Positions 43,255 through 53,414 of a stretch of 64,000 nucleotides of DNA are shown here, piece after piece. Every line of letters begins with the position of its first letter. Positions within the stretch are counted from its first letter, which is position 1. The stretch is from Globodera rostochiensis (taxonomy: Eukaryota > Nematoda > Chromadorea > Rhabditida > Heteroderidae), in the NCBI GenBank assembly GCA_018350325.1, contig JAEVLN010000024.1, positions 465,248-529,247 on the forward strand, written 5' to 3'. The position numbers and the translations under genes were made by a program. Under the pieces are notes generated by a model that saw only the letters and a list, made by a program, of their open reading frames with translations, did no database searches and was not told the DNA's origin.

Positions 43255-43670
43255 TTTAATTCTTTTAGAGAAATTTGTTCATCCATTAAATTCTTAATTA
43301 AATTGGCTTAATCAAATTTTAAATTTTTATTAATATTTTGTTTCTGTTAATTTGGTCGTTGACTGCTAGATAGGTAAGTAATTGGTTCTCAAAAGCATTA
43401 CCGTCGTATTTGTTGTTAGAATTTTTGGTGAGTTTTAATTTTATCAATCTACAATATAAAAATAATTTTTGTAGAAGTATAATTGATTTGTTCTATTAAG
43501 AAATATTAGTGTAAATTCTCAGCCTCTTTTTGTTTCTTGGCTGAATCGGTTATTTGGCTTTTTCACTTAAAAATTAGCTTTGTTTTGTTTAATATAATTA
43601 TTTGTTTACATATTGAAAATATGTTTATTTGCTTTCTTTGGTTTGAATTATTATTATTCTAAATGATTGC
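43255..43670. other. A+T-rich spacer
   Basis: No supported gene. Confidence 0.35.
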
Positions 43671-43679
43671 GTTAATTAG

Positions 43680-43727
43680 TCAATTAAACTTGCTTTTGTC
43701 TCGAAGATCCATGTCATAATGACATCG
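43680..43727 (+). CDS. candidate internal exon (SIKLAFVSKIHVIMTS)
   Basis: An acceptor (tgcgttaattag) and a strong donor (ACATCG|GTAAGC) enclose exactly 16 codons in phase 0. A second acceptor inside (ttttgtctcgaag) would give a 21-base exon. A further ATG-led frame (MSFRLYDHLVVDPTFKLL) begins at 43766. Confidence 0.33.
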
Positions 43728-44080
43728 GTAAGCGATTTTAAGTGCGTGTTTCTTTTTGTTTAAAAATGTCTTTCCGCCTCTATGATCACTTGGTTGTTGA
43801 TCCCACTTTTAAGCTCCTTATTATTTATCACTTCTACTTTTTTTATTTCATCATTTTTCGTATTAGGAATAAGTTGATGTTTTGATTTCATAAAATTTTA
43901 TGAATTTAATCTGTATGGCCAAATATGTTAAATTTCGCATGTACGAATTATATTGACTAGAAAATTATAAATTGAGAATATTGTTTTATTTTAAGTCCCA
44001 GAATCATACAACGTTCTCTGACCTTGCTTCGCCATTTTATATTATAATTTAGATGCGTTCAATATCAAGATACAATACAG

Positions 44081-44143
44081 CCTCATTTGTACTTGGCCAA
44101 CGCGCCCGCCATCTCCCGCAGCATCTCCTACTTCTTAGCATGA
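44081..44143 (+). CDS. candidate terminal exon (PHLYLANAPAISRSISYFLA)
   Basis: An acceptor (aagatacaatacag) opens 20 codons in phase 0, PHLYLANAPAISRSISYFLA, then TGA. Third positions are almost all C or G. A second plus frame (FVLGQRARHLPQHLLLLSMS...) and a minus frame (EMLREMAGALAKYK, stop) are also open in the same island. Confidence 0.35.
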   Translation, partial: PHLYLANAPAISRSISYFLA

Positions 44144-44650
44144 GTCATTGTAGGCATTTGATCAGTCAAAATCTAACGGAAAATATAGTTTAGAACACAG
44201 GCCAAAGAATTCAGAGGGCAATAAAAAAAGGTGATGACACAAAGCATTTTGAGAAAATTCAGGTAAAAAGATTTGAAAAGATCAAAATTCTTTGTTATTT
44301 ATTTTTGAATAATTCACTTCATGTATTAAATGCCTGCATACAATACACAATGTTGCTATATTTCATTAATTTATTTTAGTGAATTGAGAATTTTTTGTAT
44401 AAAATTTAATTCTATGATAAAATATTATATGTTTAAAATAACATTTAAAGTGACTTTTGCTTTGATTCTCAATTTTTTGTGAATCATGACCGGTTTTTTC
44501 TTAAAATAAAATTTTAATATAATTCTTTAAGCTGTGCCCAATACATCAAAATTTATCAAATGAAAATACATTTATTTGTATCCATGCAAAATTTTATTGA
44601 TATGGCCTAATTTGAGTTTTCTATTGATTATATGTAAGAAAGTTAAATCT

Positions 44651-44820
44651 TCAACAATTATTCTTTTTTTCGCTGTTGTTTATTTTGTGAATTTTTTGGT
44701 GGATATTATTTATATAACTCAAAAATTTAGTTTTTTTTTCTGCAAACCGCCATATTGGTATATCTGTGCCTCGATGAGGTTGCCGTGTCGGTTTAGGCAC
44801 AATATAAGTTTTTAGCACAT
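44651..44820 (-). CDS. candidate small frame (IVPKPTRQPHRGTDIPIWRF)
   Basis: About 55 codons open to TGA, including IVPKPTRQPHRGTDIPIWRF then AEKKTKFLSYINNIHQKIHK. No ATG in a useful place and no clear splice sites; the A+T-rich second half may be chance. Confidence 0.22.
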
Positions 44821-45202
44821 AAATATCATGGGTAGAGTGAGAGATAATTAATTAATTTACTCTTTATATATTGTAGTGCTCCTTATTTAAATCATTCAAG
44901 TGCTGTTTCAAAAAATTGTGTGCCTTGGTTACTGAAGTATGTCACATATTATAGAAATCAAGATTTTAATTATCACACCGATGTAATATTATATGTGGTA
45001 TTATTTCTCAATTCCATTTTTTTAAAACTAAGTTGTCATTTATTATATTATATTTACTTTTTAAATGTTGAGTATTTTTTAAACTCATTTTATTTAATAT
45101 ATGAATCAAAATTTTATTAATTAGTTTTGGCTTGATGTTAAACTTAACATGGCAATGAAACTTTCTCTATCCAACTTTTCCAACCAATAAATGCAAATTA
45201 GA

Positions 45203-45332
45203 AAAAACACGTTCCGCCTCTGCTGCTGAAATCAGTAGGTGTTTCGACAGTTTTTGGAAATTGCTATATCTCTATCAACATCCGAAGGTGCTTGTCGGCC
45301 GGACAAAAATGTTAAACTTTATTTTAAATTGA
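45203..45332 (+). CDS. candidate terminal exon (42 codons)
   Basis: After an acceptor (aaatgcaaattag) the frame reads KTRSASAAEISRCFDSFWKL then LYLYQHPKVLVGRTKMLNF and ILN, stop TGA. Good amphipathic pattern and low A+T bias for its length. The family is not recognised. Confidence 0.42.
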
Positions 45333-45556
45333 TTATTGTAATCAGTAAGTTTTATAAATTTTGCTTATAATTTTTAATTCGGTAACGATAATTTAATTGC
45401 AAGAAGGAATATATAATCGAAAATAATATTTTTAAACAAATTTTGCTTTGTTTCAAAATTATTTTGATATTTTAATCATTCTGAACTTAATTTGACTAGA
45501 TAAAATAATTTCTAATGTTATTGTTTTTTAAATTGTTTCTTAATTATTGCGTTCCA

Positions 45557-45600
45557 TTATGCCGCGAGCAATGCGCGGCGAACGAAGCCATCGCCCTCGT
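45557..45600 (-). CDS. candidate terminal exon (EGDGFVRRALLAA), strand uncertain
   Basis: A strong acceptor (gttcttcccgctgtgccacgtag) is followed by EGDGFVRRALLAA and TAA. On the plus strand the same island reads VPLCREQCAANEAIALVYVA then QREEQF in an open frame with high G+C third positions but a poor acceptor. One of the two is the gene. Confidence 0.35.
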
Positions 45601-45958
45601 CTACGTGGCACAGCGGGAAGAACAATTTATTTTTTGCTTTTTCTCAATTAAACTTAAATATTTTGTTCATTAATTTAGTTATTTAACATTAGTCGATATA
45701 ATTTTTGCAAAAAAAAATTTTGTTCTTCTGAAAAAGATTTAGTTTCTGAAACAAAGATTTACATTGTTGACTTTTTAGTTTTTTAGGCCGATTGCAAAAT
45801 TAATTTTAAAACAGTATACAACTGTTAAATTTCATTCGGTATTCCTCTTCGTTATAGATTTGACCTTTACATTTACAAAATCATCGTCTATTTTGTTGTC
45901 AAAAACGTTTTTTATTATACACCTCGGCACACATGGTTACATATAGAATACTGTCCAG

Positions 45959-46015
45959 CAAATCGAGAGACGCTCGGACAGACCGCTTTATGTGGGGTTA
46001 TGGTATAGGCACCCG
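45959..46015 (+). CDS. candidate internal exon (QIERRSDRPLYVGLWYRHP)
   Basis: An acceptor (gaatactgtccag) and a donor (CACCCG|GTATAT) enclose exactly 19 codons, QIERRSDRPLYVGLWYRHP, phase 0 on both sides. Strong contrast with the A+T-rich flanks. Confidence 0.45.
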
Positions 46016-46110
46016 GTATATTCTCATACTAGTTCGCATGTGCTCTCATTAGTACAATTTAGGAAAGACGATTTTTGTATTTGCAAAATAAGATAGACAT
46101 TTTATTGTAA

Positions 46111-46230
46111 ATGCGAGTTTTAAAAGTTGGGCTGGCAGTCAATTCACACGAATTAATGGGTGGGTTTAAAATTTCTAGGGCACTGGCCTCCTCGATCATC
46201 GAATTTCTTTCTTTTGATTTAGTCGTTTAA
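46111..46230 (+). CDS. candidate small ORF or first exon (39 codons)
   Basis: ATG (gtaaATGCGA) opens MRVLKVGLAVNSHELMGGFK then ISRALASSIIEFLSFDLVV and TAA. A ttctag acceptor inside (46171-46176) could instead start a shorter exon. No family recognised. Confidence 0.33.
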   Translation: MRVLKVGLAVNSHELMGGFKISRALASSIIEFLSFDLVV

Positions 46231-46239
46231 TATTAAAAT

Positions 46240-46885
46240 AACTCAAATGTTTATGTTAAATTTGAGTTGAAATTTTTGATATGAAATAGATGTGGGTAAA
46301 TAAATAACGAATGGTTTTTTCGTTCTTAACCAAAAATTCATATTAAATTTTGTAATATAAGATTTATACATATACCTTTTTGATATTCAATTTTACGCAT
46401 AAAATTTTTTATGCAAAAGTTAAAAAGTTAATATTTTTTAAACGTTTTGTTTTTTATTAAACGCAATTAGGTGATAAGTTCTTTTTTATTATATCTAACT
46501 GTCTTAATCACTTTAACATTTTATACCGTTGATGCTGTAGAGAAAGCCCTGGCAAATTTTAATTATGATTTAACTAAGAATTAATCGAAACTGCTGCTGT
46601 CTAGTTCCAATGAACTTTTTTTTATTTATATTGATCAAACATTTATGAGTTTTTATTAAATTATTTTTAAAAAGTATTATTTTACCTTAATAAGCATTTA
46701 GTTTGTCATGAATTCTTCGATCTTTGTGATGCTTGAAGCCTTTTTTAAAGAAAGGGTTGCCTTTCTTTCATTATAAATTGCCTTTCGCGATGATGCCCTT
46801 TTTTAGTGCTAGGGTTGCCTCTCTTTTTTCTGGCGATTGTTATAAATATTTTGTTATAGTACAATAATTTTTTGTCATTTTACTT
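46240..46885. other. A+T-rich spacer
   Basis: Two imperfect copies of GGGTTGCCT[TC]TCTTT with CCCTTTTTT lie at 46750-46830. No gene seen. Confidence 0.35.
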
Positions 46886-46894
46886 TTAATTATC

Positions 46895-46996
46895 ATGGCT
46901 GTTTTTTGTGCTTTGAGGAGATTATTTTTTGATGTTGTCACCGGCAACGCTCCTTACTACATACTCATCGACCATTTAACTGACTCGACGACGTGA
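46895..46996 (+). CDS. candidate small ORF or first exon (33 codons)
   Basis: ATG in a strong context (tatcATGGCT) opens MAVFCALRRLFFDVVTGNAP then YYILIDHLTDSTT and TGA. The start resembles a short hydrophobic or targeting segment. No family recognised. Confidence 0.36.
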   Translation: MAVFCALRRLFFDVVTGNAPYYILIDHLTDSTT

Positions 46997-46999
46997 CAA

Positions 47000-47685
47000 A
47001 ATGCGCGCGCGTTTTATATTCAATAAGAATTTAATATTATTTGCAATGTTTTATAACTCTGCTCGATATTTAATTAATGTTTATTCAATCGCAAGACTAT
47101 GATTATTTGGTTGTTGATTAGGTTTAAAGTTTAAAAACATAGTCTATAAATTTTTTTAAATACAAGTGTGTATTTTCAATTTAATTAATGTAAATGTTTT
47201 TTAAAACAACGAACCCAATAACCAGAGGTTTTAACTAATCAGCTGTTCAAAAAATTTGGCTTTTTCTAAAAAATTAATTTATTTTTTTATGGTATTGTTT
47301 TCAGTTTTGAAGTTTTATTTTCTTAACATTAATTAATATTAAGTGCTAATCTAATATATTTTGGTTCAAAAAATAAATCCTAGCAAATTAAAACAAATAA
47401 AAAGTAATTATAACATATGGAAGAAAAAATTTGGTTGGGTTGTCTTAATAACTTAAAAAATATTTGTCGAGTAAGTGATTGTTAATTAATGTATTTATAT
47501 AATTAATTTAATGTAGCAAATAGTTTAGTCATTAGTTGCTTTTATAAATTTTTTTGAAAATAAAAATTAATTTAACCAAAATGTTGAATTTAATTCATTA
47601 AATACTTTGTGTCTTTTGCTTTAGGTATTTTGTTATTATTTTTATTACAATAATAAATTTGTTACTTTACAAGGTTCCAAAAGCA
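47000..47685. other. A+T-rich spacer
   Basis: Bases 47060-47105 (CGATATTTAATTAATGTTTA...) match 54758-54805, part of the duplication between the 47-49 kb and 54-58 kb zones. Confidence 0.4.
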
Positions 47686-47689
47686 TCAA

Positions 47690-47869
47690 TTAAATTATAT
47701 TATTAATTTTGTGGTTTATATTTATATAAATCATAGTGATCAATTTCTCGAGAAATGCTGAACATAATTCTTGATCAGTAGCCAATATGCTAACCATGAG
47801 TATGATTGATAGATATAATTTTTTAAATTTTTTTTTGTCGCTCCAATTTTCAAATCCTTGCGAAGGTGC
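47690..47869 (-). CDS. candidate frame (DVAPSQGFENWSDKKKFKKL)
   Basis: From a weak acceptor (tagagagatag) or a GTG, the frame reads VAPSQGFENWSDKKKFKKLY then LSIILMVSILATDQELCSAF and on to TAA. A possible donor (ATG|GTTAGC) lies after SIILM. The first 20 codons are protein-like; the rest is A+T-rich. Confidence 0.28.
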   Translation of the reverse strand, partial: APSQGFENWSDKKKFKKLYLSIILMVSILATDQELCSAFLEKLITMIYININHKINNII

Positions 47870-48408
47870 CACGTCCTATCTCTCTAATCGCCAAATATTG
47901 AAGAAGCTCTCATTTTTGTAATAATTTTATTTAAAATTAGGGTACTTTAAGCCTCATATTATGTTTTTTGTAAAAAAGTAAGTTTAGCTCCGCCGATGAC
48001 AAAAATGAAATATTTATTGTAATATTGTTTAAAATTCTTACTTTTTAAAAAAAACATTTAATTCATTTGTTTTACTGTGTTAATTCAAATAAATTTTAAT
48101 TGACATTTTATGCATTTTTATTCTTCCATATTCTGAAAAAATAGCCTTTTTTAATTATTAATATTTTTATAATTGTGTTTTTAAATATAAGGTTATGTAT
48201 TGTGCTATATACTTGAAATTGTTCAACATTTCCCTAAGTAATTGATAGAATATTTTCTTATCTGAATTATAGCAGGCAAACCGGCCTTCACTAAGCATCA
48301 TTCATTTGTTACATATTTTCTAGAAAATAATAACAAATCAAATTTTTAATTTCTTAAAAATATTTACTGATAACAAGAGGCATCATTATAATTTATGATT
48401 TAAGTTGT

Positions 48409-48528
48409 TTAGTTTAAATGAAATTTTATATGCAGAAATTTACAAAGTTGATTTAGTTCAAATGTTTTTATTTCACATGCATTCTGAAACATTTTCACTT
48501 CACTCTCGGGGCGTGATCGTTTCTCCAT
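48409..48528 (-). CDS. candidate first exon or small ORF (39 codons)
   Basis: ATG at 48528 opens MEKRSRPESEVKMFQNACEI then KTFELNQLCKFLHIKFHLN and TAA. The charged start lies in the G+C patch; the end drifts into A+T-rich sequence, so the true exon may be shorter. Confidence 0.33.
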   Translation of the reverse strand: MEKRSRPESEVKMFQNACEIKTFELNQLCKFLHIKFHLN

Positions 48529-48589
48529 TAAAAGTATTGCCGTTAATATGGTTGATTATCAGTTAAATATTTAATAGCCCAGTTTTTTT

Positions 48590-48770
48590 ATTATTTAAAA
48601 CTGTTTACATTTTTTGAATATATTTATCAAATGCTTTTAATAATTACAGATGTACACATTTCCATAATATACTTCCTTGCCTTTATTCCGTTCATCATTT
48701 CTGGAACAAGCCGACTCTCACTCCTCCTTTTATTGAATTAATTTTTAAAAGTTGTAGATTTTATATTAGT
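48590..48770. repeat. dispersed duplication, copy 1 (partner 56680-56815)
   Basis: Both contain ATTACAGATGTACACAT and CCGTTCAT ... ACTCCTCCTTTTATTGAATT. A minus frame open in copy 1 (KRRSESRLVPEMMNGIKARK) is shifted by a 2-bp deletion in copy 2. Confidence 0.7.
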
Positions 48771-48862
48771 GGAATGATGGCCTGATGTTGTCTTCGATCG
48801 TGGGCATTCATCATGTTCTAATTTTAAATATAAAGCTTGGATTAAAACATGAAAATATTTAA
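48770..48862 (+). CDS. candidate terminal exon (WNDGLMLSSIVGIHHVLILN)
   Basis: An acceptor (gattttatattag) opens in phase 0 WNDGLMLSSIVGIHHVLILN then IKLGLKHENI and TAA. A GTTCTA after HH could be a donor. Confidence 0.35.
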   Translation, partial: WNDGLMLSSIVGIHHVLILNIKLGLKHENI

Positions 48863-49049
48863 AACACTAAATGACATGTAAATTCATTTTGTAATGGAAA
48901 TCAGGCGATTTGTAATCCATTTTTTAATTTATCCAATAATTTTGTTTAAAAATTGATTACTTTATTTAACATTTAAAAATTAACTGAGCAGTCGCTCAAC
49001 CTTTTAAAAATTTTATTTTTAAATTTTTTGTCGTGTCGAAGAGGCGCGC

Positions 49050-49671
49050 GTTGTGGCCAGATGTCCCTTAAGTTGAGATGCGAATATCATTTTTCAATGT
49101 TTGAGTTTTTTGCAAATTCTTATTTTAGACAATATTAGATGTAGCCGGGGGCTGAAAAGTAATGTTTGTAGTCATTTCCGGGCCGTACATGCATTTCACA
49201 AGTCCTCACATTCCCCAGGGGCGGTAGCAGCGTTTGTTATCCGTCTTGTGTTGGTAAATTTTGAGAATAAAATATTTATATTTAATTATCTTTATACAAT
49301 TTAAATTAGTTCCGAATTTCAATTAGCATATGTTTTAAAACATTTAGTTTTCATTTTAAAGTGTTAAAACTTTGGCCCAAAACTTTTAGTATTTTTTTCT
49401 GCATACCCACAAAAAGATTTGACTTTATAATTTTAATTTTTGGGCTTTCAATTGTTTTTAATACAAACTTGTCAGAAGAATTTAATGATAGACAATGAAT
49501 TATAAAACCATTATGGGGGAAATAAGTTTAAAATTAAAAAGAATTATTTAATTATGTCCTTAATCAGGTTTTATTTCCATCATTTCATATATTTTATGTT
49601 ATTTATTATTCGTTTTTTTCATTTAATGGTCTTAAATATTAGTAATCTTCTGGCATCTTAGTGTCAAATAT
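49050..49671. repeat. 622-bp direct repeat flanking the LINE, left copy
   Basis: Identical by eye to 53540-54161 over the whole length, offset 4490 bp. It ends exactly where the LINE 3' tail begins; the other copy starts exactly after the LINE 5' end. This is the layout of a target site duplication, but hundreds of bases longer than usual. Confidence 0.92.
49129..49253 (+). CDS. candidate internal exon inside the 622-bp repeat
   Basis: An acceptor (attcttattttag) and a donor (GTGTTG|GTAAAT) lie exactly at the edges of the G+C island. The 41 codons read NIRCSRGLKSNVCSHFRAVH then AFHKSSHSPGAVAAFVIRLV. The minus strand is also open (TCEMHVRPGNDYKHYFSAPG). An identical copy is at 53619-53743. 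Confidence 0.4.
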
Positions 49672-49742
49672 TTTATTTATTTATTTATCACATCAAAGGA
49701 AATGCAAGCAAATCACTAACATGATGGAATCAATAAAATCAT

Positions 49743-52682
49743 TCAGATTGTATCGAATGTCTTTAGGTGGGACAGCACATTAGCTTTGAACAGCTGGGGG
49801 GAAGATATTGAGACAATGTCAGAGGGGAGGGAATTCCAGGAATTGGTGCAGCGGTGAAGGAATAAATTGGAAGTAAATGGGGTTTTTCTTTTTTTGCGGA
49901 TTTGGAGAGAATGACGGCGACTAGGGCGTGTGTTGAAAGGAATTATATCTTTTGGGTTGAAATGAGTGTGACTGTGACATATTTTGTGCATCATACAGAG
50001 ATCAAAAAGTTTGCGACGAGATGCCAAAGATTCCAGTTTAAATAATTTCAAACGTTGATCATAGGAACATTTGGGGAGTTTACATTTGGTGAGGGCCCTA
50101 CGTGTGAATGTTTTTTGCACCCGTTCAATTTTGTTAGAAAGGATTTTTGTTGATGGATTCCAAATAACGGTTGCATATTCCAGGATTGGACGTACATATA
50201 TTTTGTAGGCCCGGGCCCAGGTGAGTATTTTGGTAGAGTAGAGGGCATTTAAAATTTGGATGACTCGGAAGTAGGCATTCTTAATTATTGTGTTTATATG
50301 ACCCGTAAAGTTGAGTTTGCTTTGAATAAGAATGCCAAGATCCCTAATTGAATCGGAGGGAGAAATAATGGTGTGCCCAATGCTATAGTTGAATTTGGGA
50401 GGAGGATGGCGAGGCTTGGGAGTGATTTGAAATAATTTTGTTTTGTTTGTTGATACTTTAAGTCCCCAAGTCTCGCCCCATGTGCATATATCATTGATAG
50501 ACTTTTGCAGGAGTTGATAGTCGGAAGTGTTTTTAATTGGGAGAAATATTTTTATATCATCTGCGAAGAGTCGGATACCAACTGAGGGACTGATTATTTT
50601 CGGTAGATCGTTGATAAATATGGTGAACAATAGTGGGCCTAGAACTGATCCTTGCGGAACCCCAGAGTGAATGGATTTGGTGGAGGAATTTACATCTTCA
50701 ATTTTAACAATAAATGTGCGGTCCGATAGGAAGTTATCAATCCATCTTAACAATTTTCCTCTAATGCCAATGTGGTGGAGTTTGGACAGCAAAAATGTAT
50801 GTGGGACCGAGTCAAAGGCACGACTGATGTCAATGTATATGCAATCAATTTGTAAGTTGTTCTCAAGGGGGTCGGACCAATCCTCGAAGGTTTTGAGAAG
50901 TTGGGTGACAGTTGACCTTTTCGGGAGGAAGCCGAATTGGTGTTGTGAAATGAGGCCATGTTTGAAAAGGAAGTTTAAAATTTGTTTGGATATTATGCGC
51001 TCAAGAATGCGACAAATTGAGGAGGTTAATGAAATAGGGCGATAATTTAGGGGGTCCGATTTAATGCCCTTTTTGAAGATGGGGATAATAATTGATTGGC
51101 GCCATTGATGGGGAATGTGGCCTGAATCAAGTGATTCCCTAAATAGGGTTGCAAGAACGGGGGATAGGGGGGCCCTCCAGTGCTTGAGTACTCGGTAATT
51201 GACATCTTCAACAGTTTGGGATGTGCTATCAGGAAGTGAAGCAAGTTGGTCAAAAACAGTTTGGACATCAAAGGACGCGTCGGTTAAACAGTGTACAGAG
51301 CTGGGCCCGACAGTATTAGGTACATTATTTGGAACATTGTTAAAATATTCGGCAAATATGGATGCAAAGAGTTCAGCTTTAGACGAGGCACCAATAAACG
51401 TGATTTTGTTATAGACTAGAGTAGGAATGGGTTCAGTTTTTTTTGTTTGCGAGTTGATAAATTTGCACAATTTTTGGGGATTGGATGTGACATCGTTACA
51501 GAGGTTATTTTTATGGTCTGAAATTGATTTTTTGACCTCGTAACAGATGTCCCTGTACTCAGCCTTGTGGGTTAAAGGGACTTTTTTACATAATTTGAAC
51601 AGTTGATGTTTATATTTGATTTTTTCCTTAATTTCGGACGGGTAGTTGATTTTGCGGGGGCCCTGGTGGATTTTCTTGAGAGGGAAATGTAGCGAAATGA
51701 CAGTGTGAATTTGGTTGACAATATAGTTGAATTTTTCCCCAATGTAAAATAAATTGGTGAGATCAAATTGTGAAAGGAGGGGAGCGGTTCTTTGAAGAAT
51801 TTCAGGTGATAATATGCGAATTAGTTTGGATTTAGGAATGGGCATGATTGTATGGTTAAGTTTGAAAAGCACAGAGTTATGATCCGAGGTTGAAATTCCG
51901 GGTTCAATGGTGATATTTGAAATGAGTTGTGGTGTATTTGTGAGACAAACATCAAGGATATGAGGACCTCTAGTTGGTTCTGACACTAATTGGGTTAAGC
52001 CTAGCAGAGTGGAGAGTTCGCCAATTGGATCGGTTTTTGCTGGGTTGAGCCAGTTAGTAGAAGGGGAGTTTAAGTCACCCCCCAAAAGAGTGTAATCTAC
52101 GAGATATTTTTGTACAGTTTTGATAAATTTCGACATGATGGCTTTGGAACGATTAGGTGCGGAATACACAGAAATGAGTCGGATTCTGGGGAAATGTTTT
52201 ACTTTGAGCAAGTCTACGATTAAGATATCGACCCCGTTGTTTGATAGTGACAGGATATGCTGAGCGGAAATGCGGGAGTCGACTAAGATGGCAGAGCCAC
52301 CACCTTTGGTTTTAAAGTTTGACCTATTGCAAAGAAATGTGTTGAATCTGCCATTTAGTGAAAGTTGGGAGTTGAGGGAGTCATCTGAGAGCCAAGTTTC
52401 GGATAGAAAGACTATATGAAAGTATTTGTCATTAGCCAGATATTGCAGTTCGGGGATTTTGTTTTTGATTGAACGACAGTTGAAGATAGCACAATTCAGC
52501 GAAAATGTTTTAGAGTTAGAGAGTTGTTGTTTAGATTTGAAGGGATGGCGAGAAAGACCAGTATTTGCCCCGGTAGAAGGTGATGAATTTCGTCCCCAGT
52601 CAATTAGTTTTTTGAGGAGAGAGTATTTGGGGTTGAGGGAGGTATCGATTGAGTTTGCATTTGTTGGCGGAAGATGTGTACC
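49743..52682 (-). CDS. LINE ORF2: AP endonuclease and reverse transcriptase
   Basis: Open for 979 codons. The N-terminal endonuclease shows FNCRSIKNK, FLSETWLSDDS, ISVYSAPN, GGDLNSP and ISTSDHNSVLF, the metal-binding and catalytic blocks of APE-type LINE nucleases that nick the target. The reverse transcriptase follows with NYRPISL, FGFLPKRST, IDISRAFDSVPH, SGVPQGSVLGPLLFTIFIND and the catalytic FADD. The C-terminus has WNPST ... IERVQK ... NSWNSLPSD, common to CR1/Jockey proteins. There is no ATG before about residue 183, which lies past the first nuclease blocks. The frame overlaps the end of ORF1 by about 79 bases and is entered by a -1 step at the A AAA AAC site. The protein would insert the element by target-primed reverse transcription. 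Confidence 0.93.
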   Translation of the reverse strand, partial: GTHLPPTNANSIDTSLNPKYSLLKKLIDWGRNSSPSTGANTGLSRHPFKSKQQLSNSKTFSLNCAIFNCRSIKNKIPELQYLANDKYFHIVFLSETWLSDDSLNSQLSLNGRFNTFLCNRSNFKTKGGGSAILVDSRISAQHILSLSNNGVDILIVDLLKVKHFPRIRLISVYSAPNRSKAIMSKFIKTVQKYLVDYTLLGGDLNSPSTNWLNPAKTDPIGELSTLLGLTQLVSEPTRGPHILDVCLTNTPQLISNITIEPGISTSDHNSVLFKLNHTIMPIPKSKLIRILSPEILQRTAPLLSQFDLTNLFYIGEKFNYIVNQIHTVISLHFPLKKIHQGPRKINYPSEIKEKIKYKHQLFKLCKKVPLTHKAEYRDICYEVKKSISDHKNNLCNDVTSNPQKLCKFINSQTKKTEPIPTLVYNKITFIGASSKAELFASIFAEYFNNVPNNVPNTVGPSSVHCLTDASFDVQTVFDQLASLPDSTSQTVEDVNYRVLKHWRAPLSPVLATLFRESLDSGHIPHQWRQSIIIPIFKKGIKSDPLNYRPISLTSSICRILERIISKQILNFLFKHGLISQHQFGFLPKRSTVTQLLKTFEDWSDPLENNLQIDCIYIDISRAFDSVPHTFLLSKLHHIGIRGKLLRWIDNFLSDRTFIVKIEDVNSSTKSIHSGVPQGSVLGPLLFTIFINDLPKIISPSVGIRLFADDIKIFLPIKNTSDYQLLQKSINDICTWGETWGLKVSTNKTKLFQITPKPRHPPPKFNYSIGHTIISPSDSIRDLGILIQSKLNFTGHINTIIKNAYFRVIQILNALYSTKILTWARAYKIYVRPILEYATVIWNPSTKILSNKIERVQKTFTRRALTKCKLPKCSYDQRLKLFKLESLASRRKLFDLCMMHKICHSHTHFNPKDIIPFNTRPSRRHSLQIRKKRKTPFTSNLFLHRCTNSWNSLPSDIVSISSPQLFKANVLSHLKTFDTI

Positions 52683-53383
52683 TCAGAGCGCAAAATGACA
52701 GAGCCGGCGTAGACGATCCAATCTTGTCCATCCTTCGTTCTTTTGCCAGTGCACAGTGCATGCAGACGTCGGCGTTCTTCCAACTGTTCACGTGTCAGCG
52801 ACTCGCGAATTTGGATGTTCTTCAGCTGTGACGCGCTCGATCGGATAGTGTTGTTTTTGGTACGCCATGCGGTGAGAGCCTGTCTCTGAAAGGCACGGGC
52901 CGGCAACAGTACTTTTACGAGTCGGGCACTTTTCTGGGTTGGGTTGAAAGAACGACCCAGTCTGTAGACAATACTGGGGCCGCACTCGATCCCCAACGAA
53001 TCGAGTAAGCCGGAAACCTGGGCTTTGTCCGCCGCCGCTCTTTTCGATGGAAGAGGATCAGTGCTTTCCGGCAGTCCCATGACCACCAAGCTCCGTTGTC
53101 GTTCGAGTTCCTCTGTAGAAATTTCGACAGATATGGGAGGAATTGGAGGGTTGGTTTTTAGGTGGTGGATTGATTTAGTAAGAAGTTCGAATTGTGATGA
53201 GAGTGTGGTAATAAGCACTTGAAGGAAAGGCATTTGTTCGGTAGTGAGGGTAGTATGCAGTTTGCTCATTGATTCGATGGTGGTTTGAATAATTGCGATT
53301 TGACTGTCGACCAATACATTAATACTGTCAGAGTTTGTCGAGATGGGGGACAGGTTAGCCTCTTGCCGGGATCGTTTGGCCAT
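52604..53383 (-). CDS. LINE ORF1: RNA-binding protein
   Basis: 259 codons from ATG (gaaaaATGGCC) to TAA. The N-terminal 75 residues are hydrophilic with heptad-like leucines, fitting a coiled coil that makes multimers. Residues about 94-210 have LVVMGLPEST, VSGLLDSLGI, SIVYRLGRS and RLVKVLLPARAFQRQALTAW, the RRM-like fold plus C-terminal domain pattern of ORF1 proteins in L1- and CR1-type elements. Near the end are SLTREQLEERRRL and WIVYAGSVILRSE. It should coat the element RNA. The last codons read TCA AAA AAC TAA, so the stop is part of the frameshift arrangement. Confidence 0.88.
   Translation of the reverse strand: MAKRSRQEANLSPISTNSDSINVLVDSQIAIIQTTIESMSKLHTTLTTEQMPFLQVLITTLSSQFELLTKSIHHLKTNPPIPPISVEISTEELERQRSLVVMGLPESTDPLPSKRAAADKAQVSGLLDSLGIECGPSIVYRLGRSFNPTQKSARLVKVLLPARAFQRQALTAWRTKNNTIRSSASQLKNIQIRESLTREQLEERRRLHALCTGKRTKDGQDWIVYAGSVILRSEVHIFRQQMQTQSIPPSTPNTLSSKN
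52607..52613 (-). promoter_or_regulatory. putative -1 ribosomal frameshift site A AAA AAC
   Basis: On the minus strand the ORF1 frame ends TC A AAA AAC TAA. A AAA AAC fits X XXY YYZ and is one of the most efficient -1 slip heptamers known. Slipping back one base reads AAA AAA CTA ATT, which is exactly the ORF2 frame. The 0-frame stop follows at once. The two frames overlap only between 52604 and 52682. No clear downstream pseudoknot was found by eye. Confidence 0.7.
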
Positions 53384-53414
53384 TTTTCCGGGGTCCGTGG
53401 CGGTGGGAGTGCAG

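Noticed and set aside
46720..46835. GGGTTGCCTTTC direct repeat considered as a regulatory array
   Set aside because: Only two imperfect copies; no inverted ends, spacing rule or nearby gene start.
50671..51045. 124-codon plus-strand frame inside the LINE
   Set aside because: Antisense shadow of the reverse transcriptase region; no independent motif.
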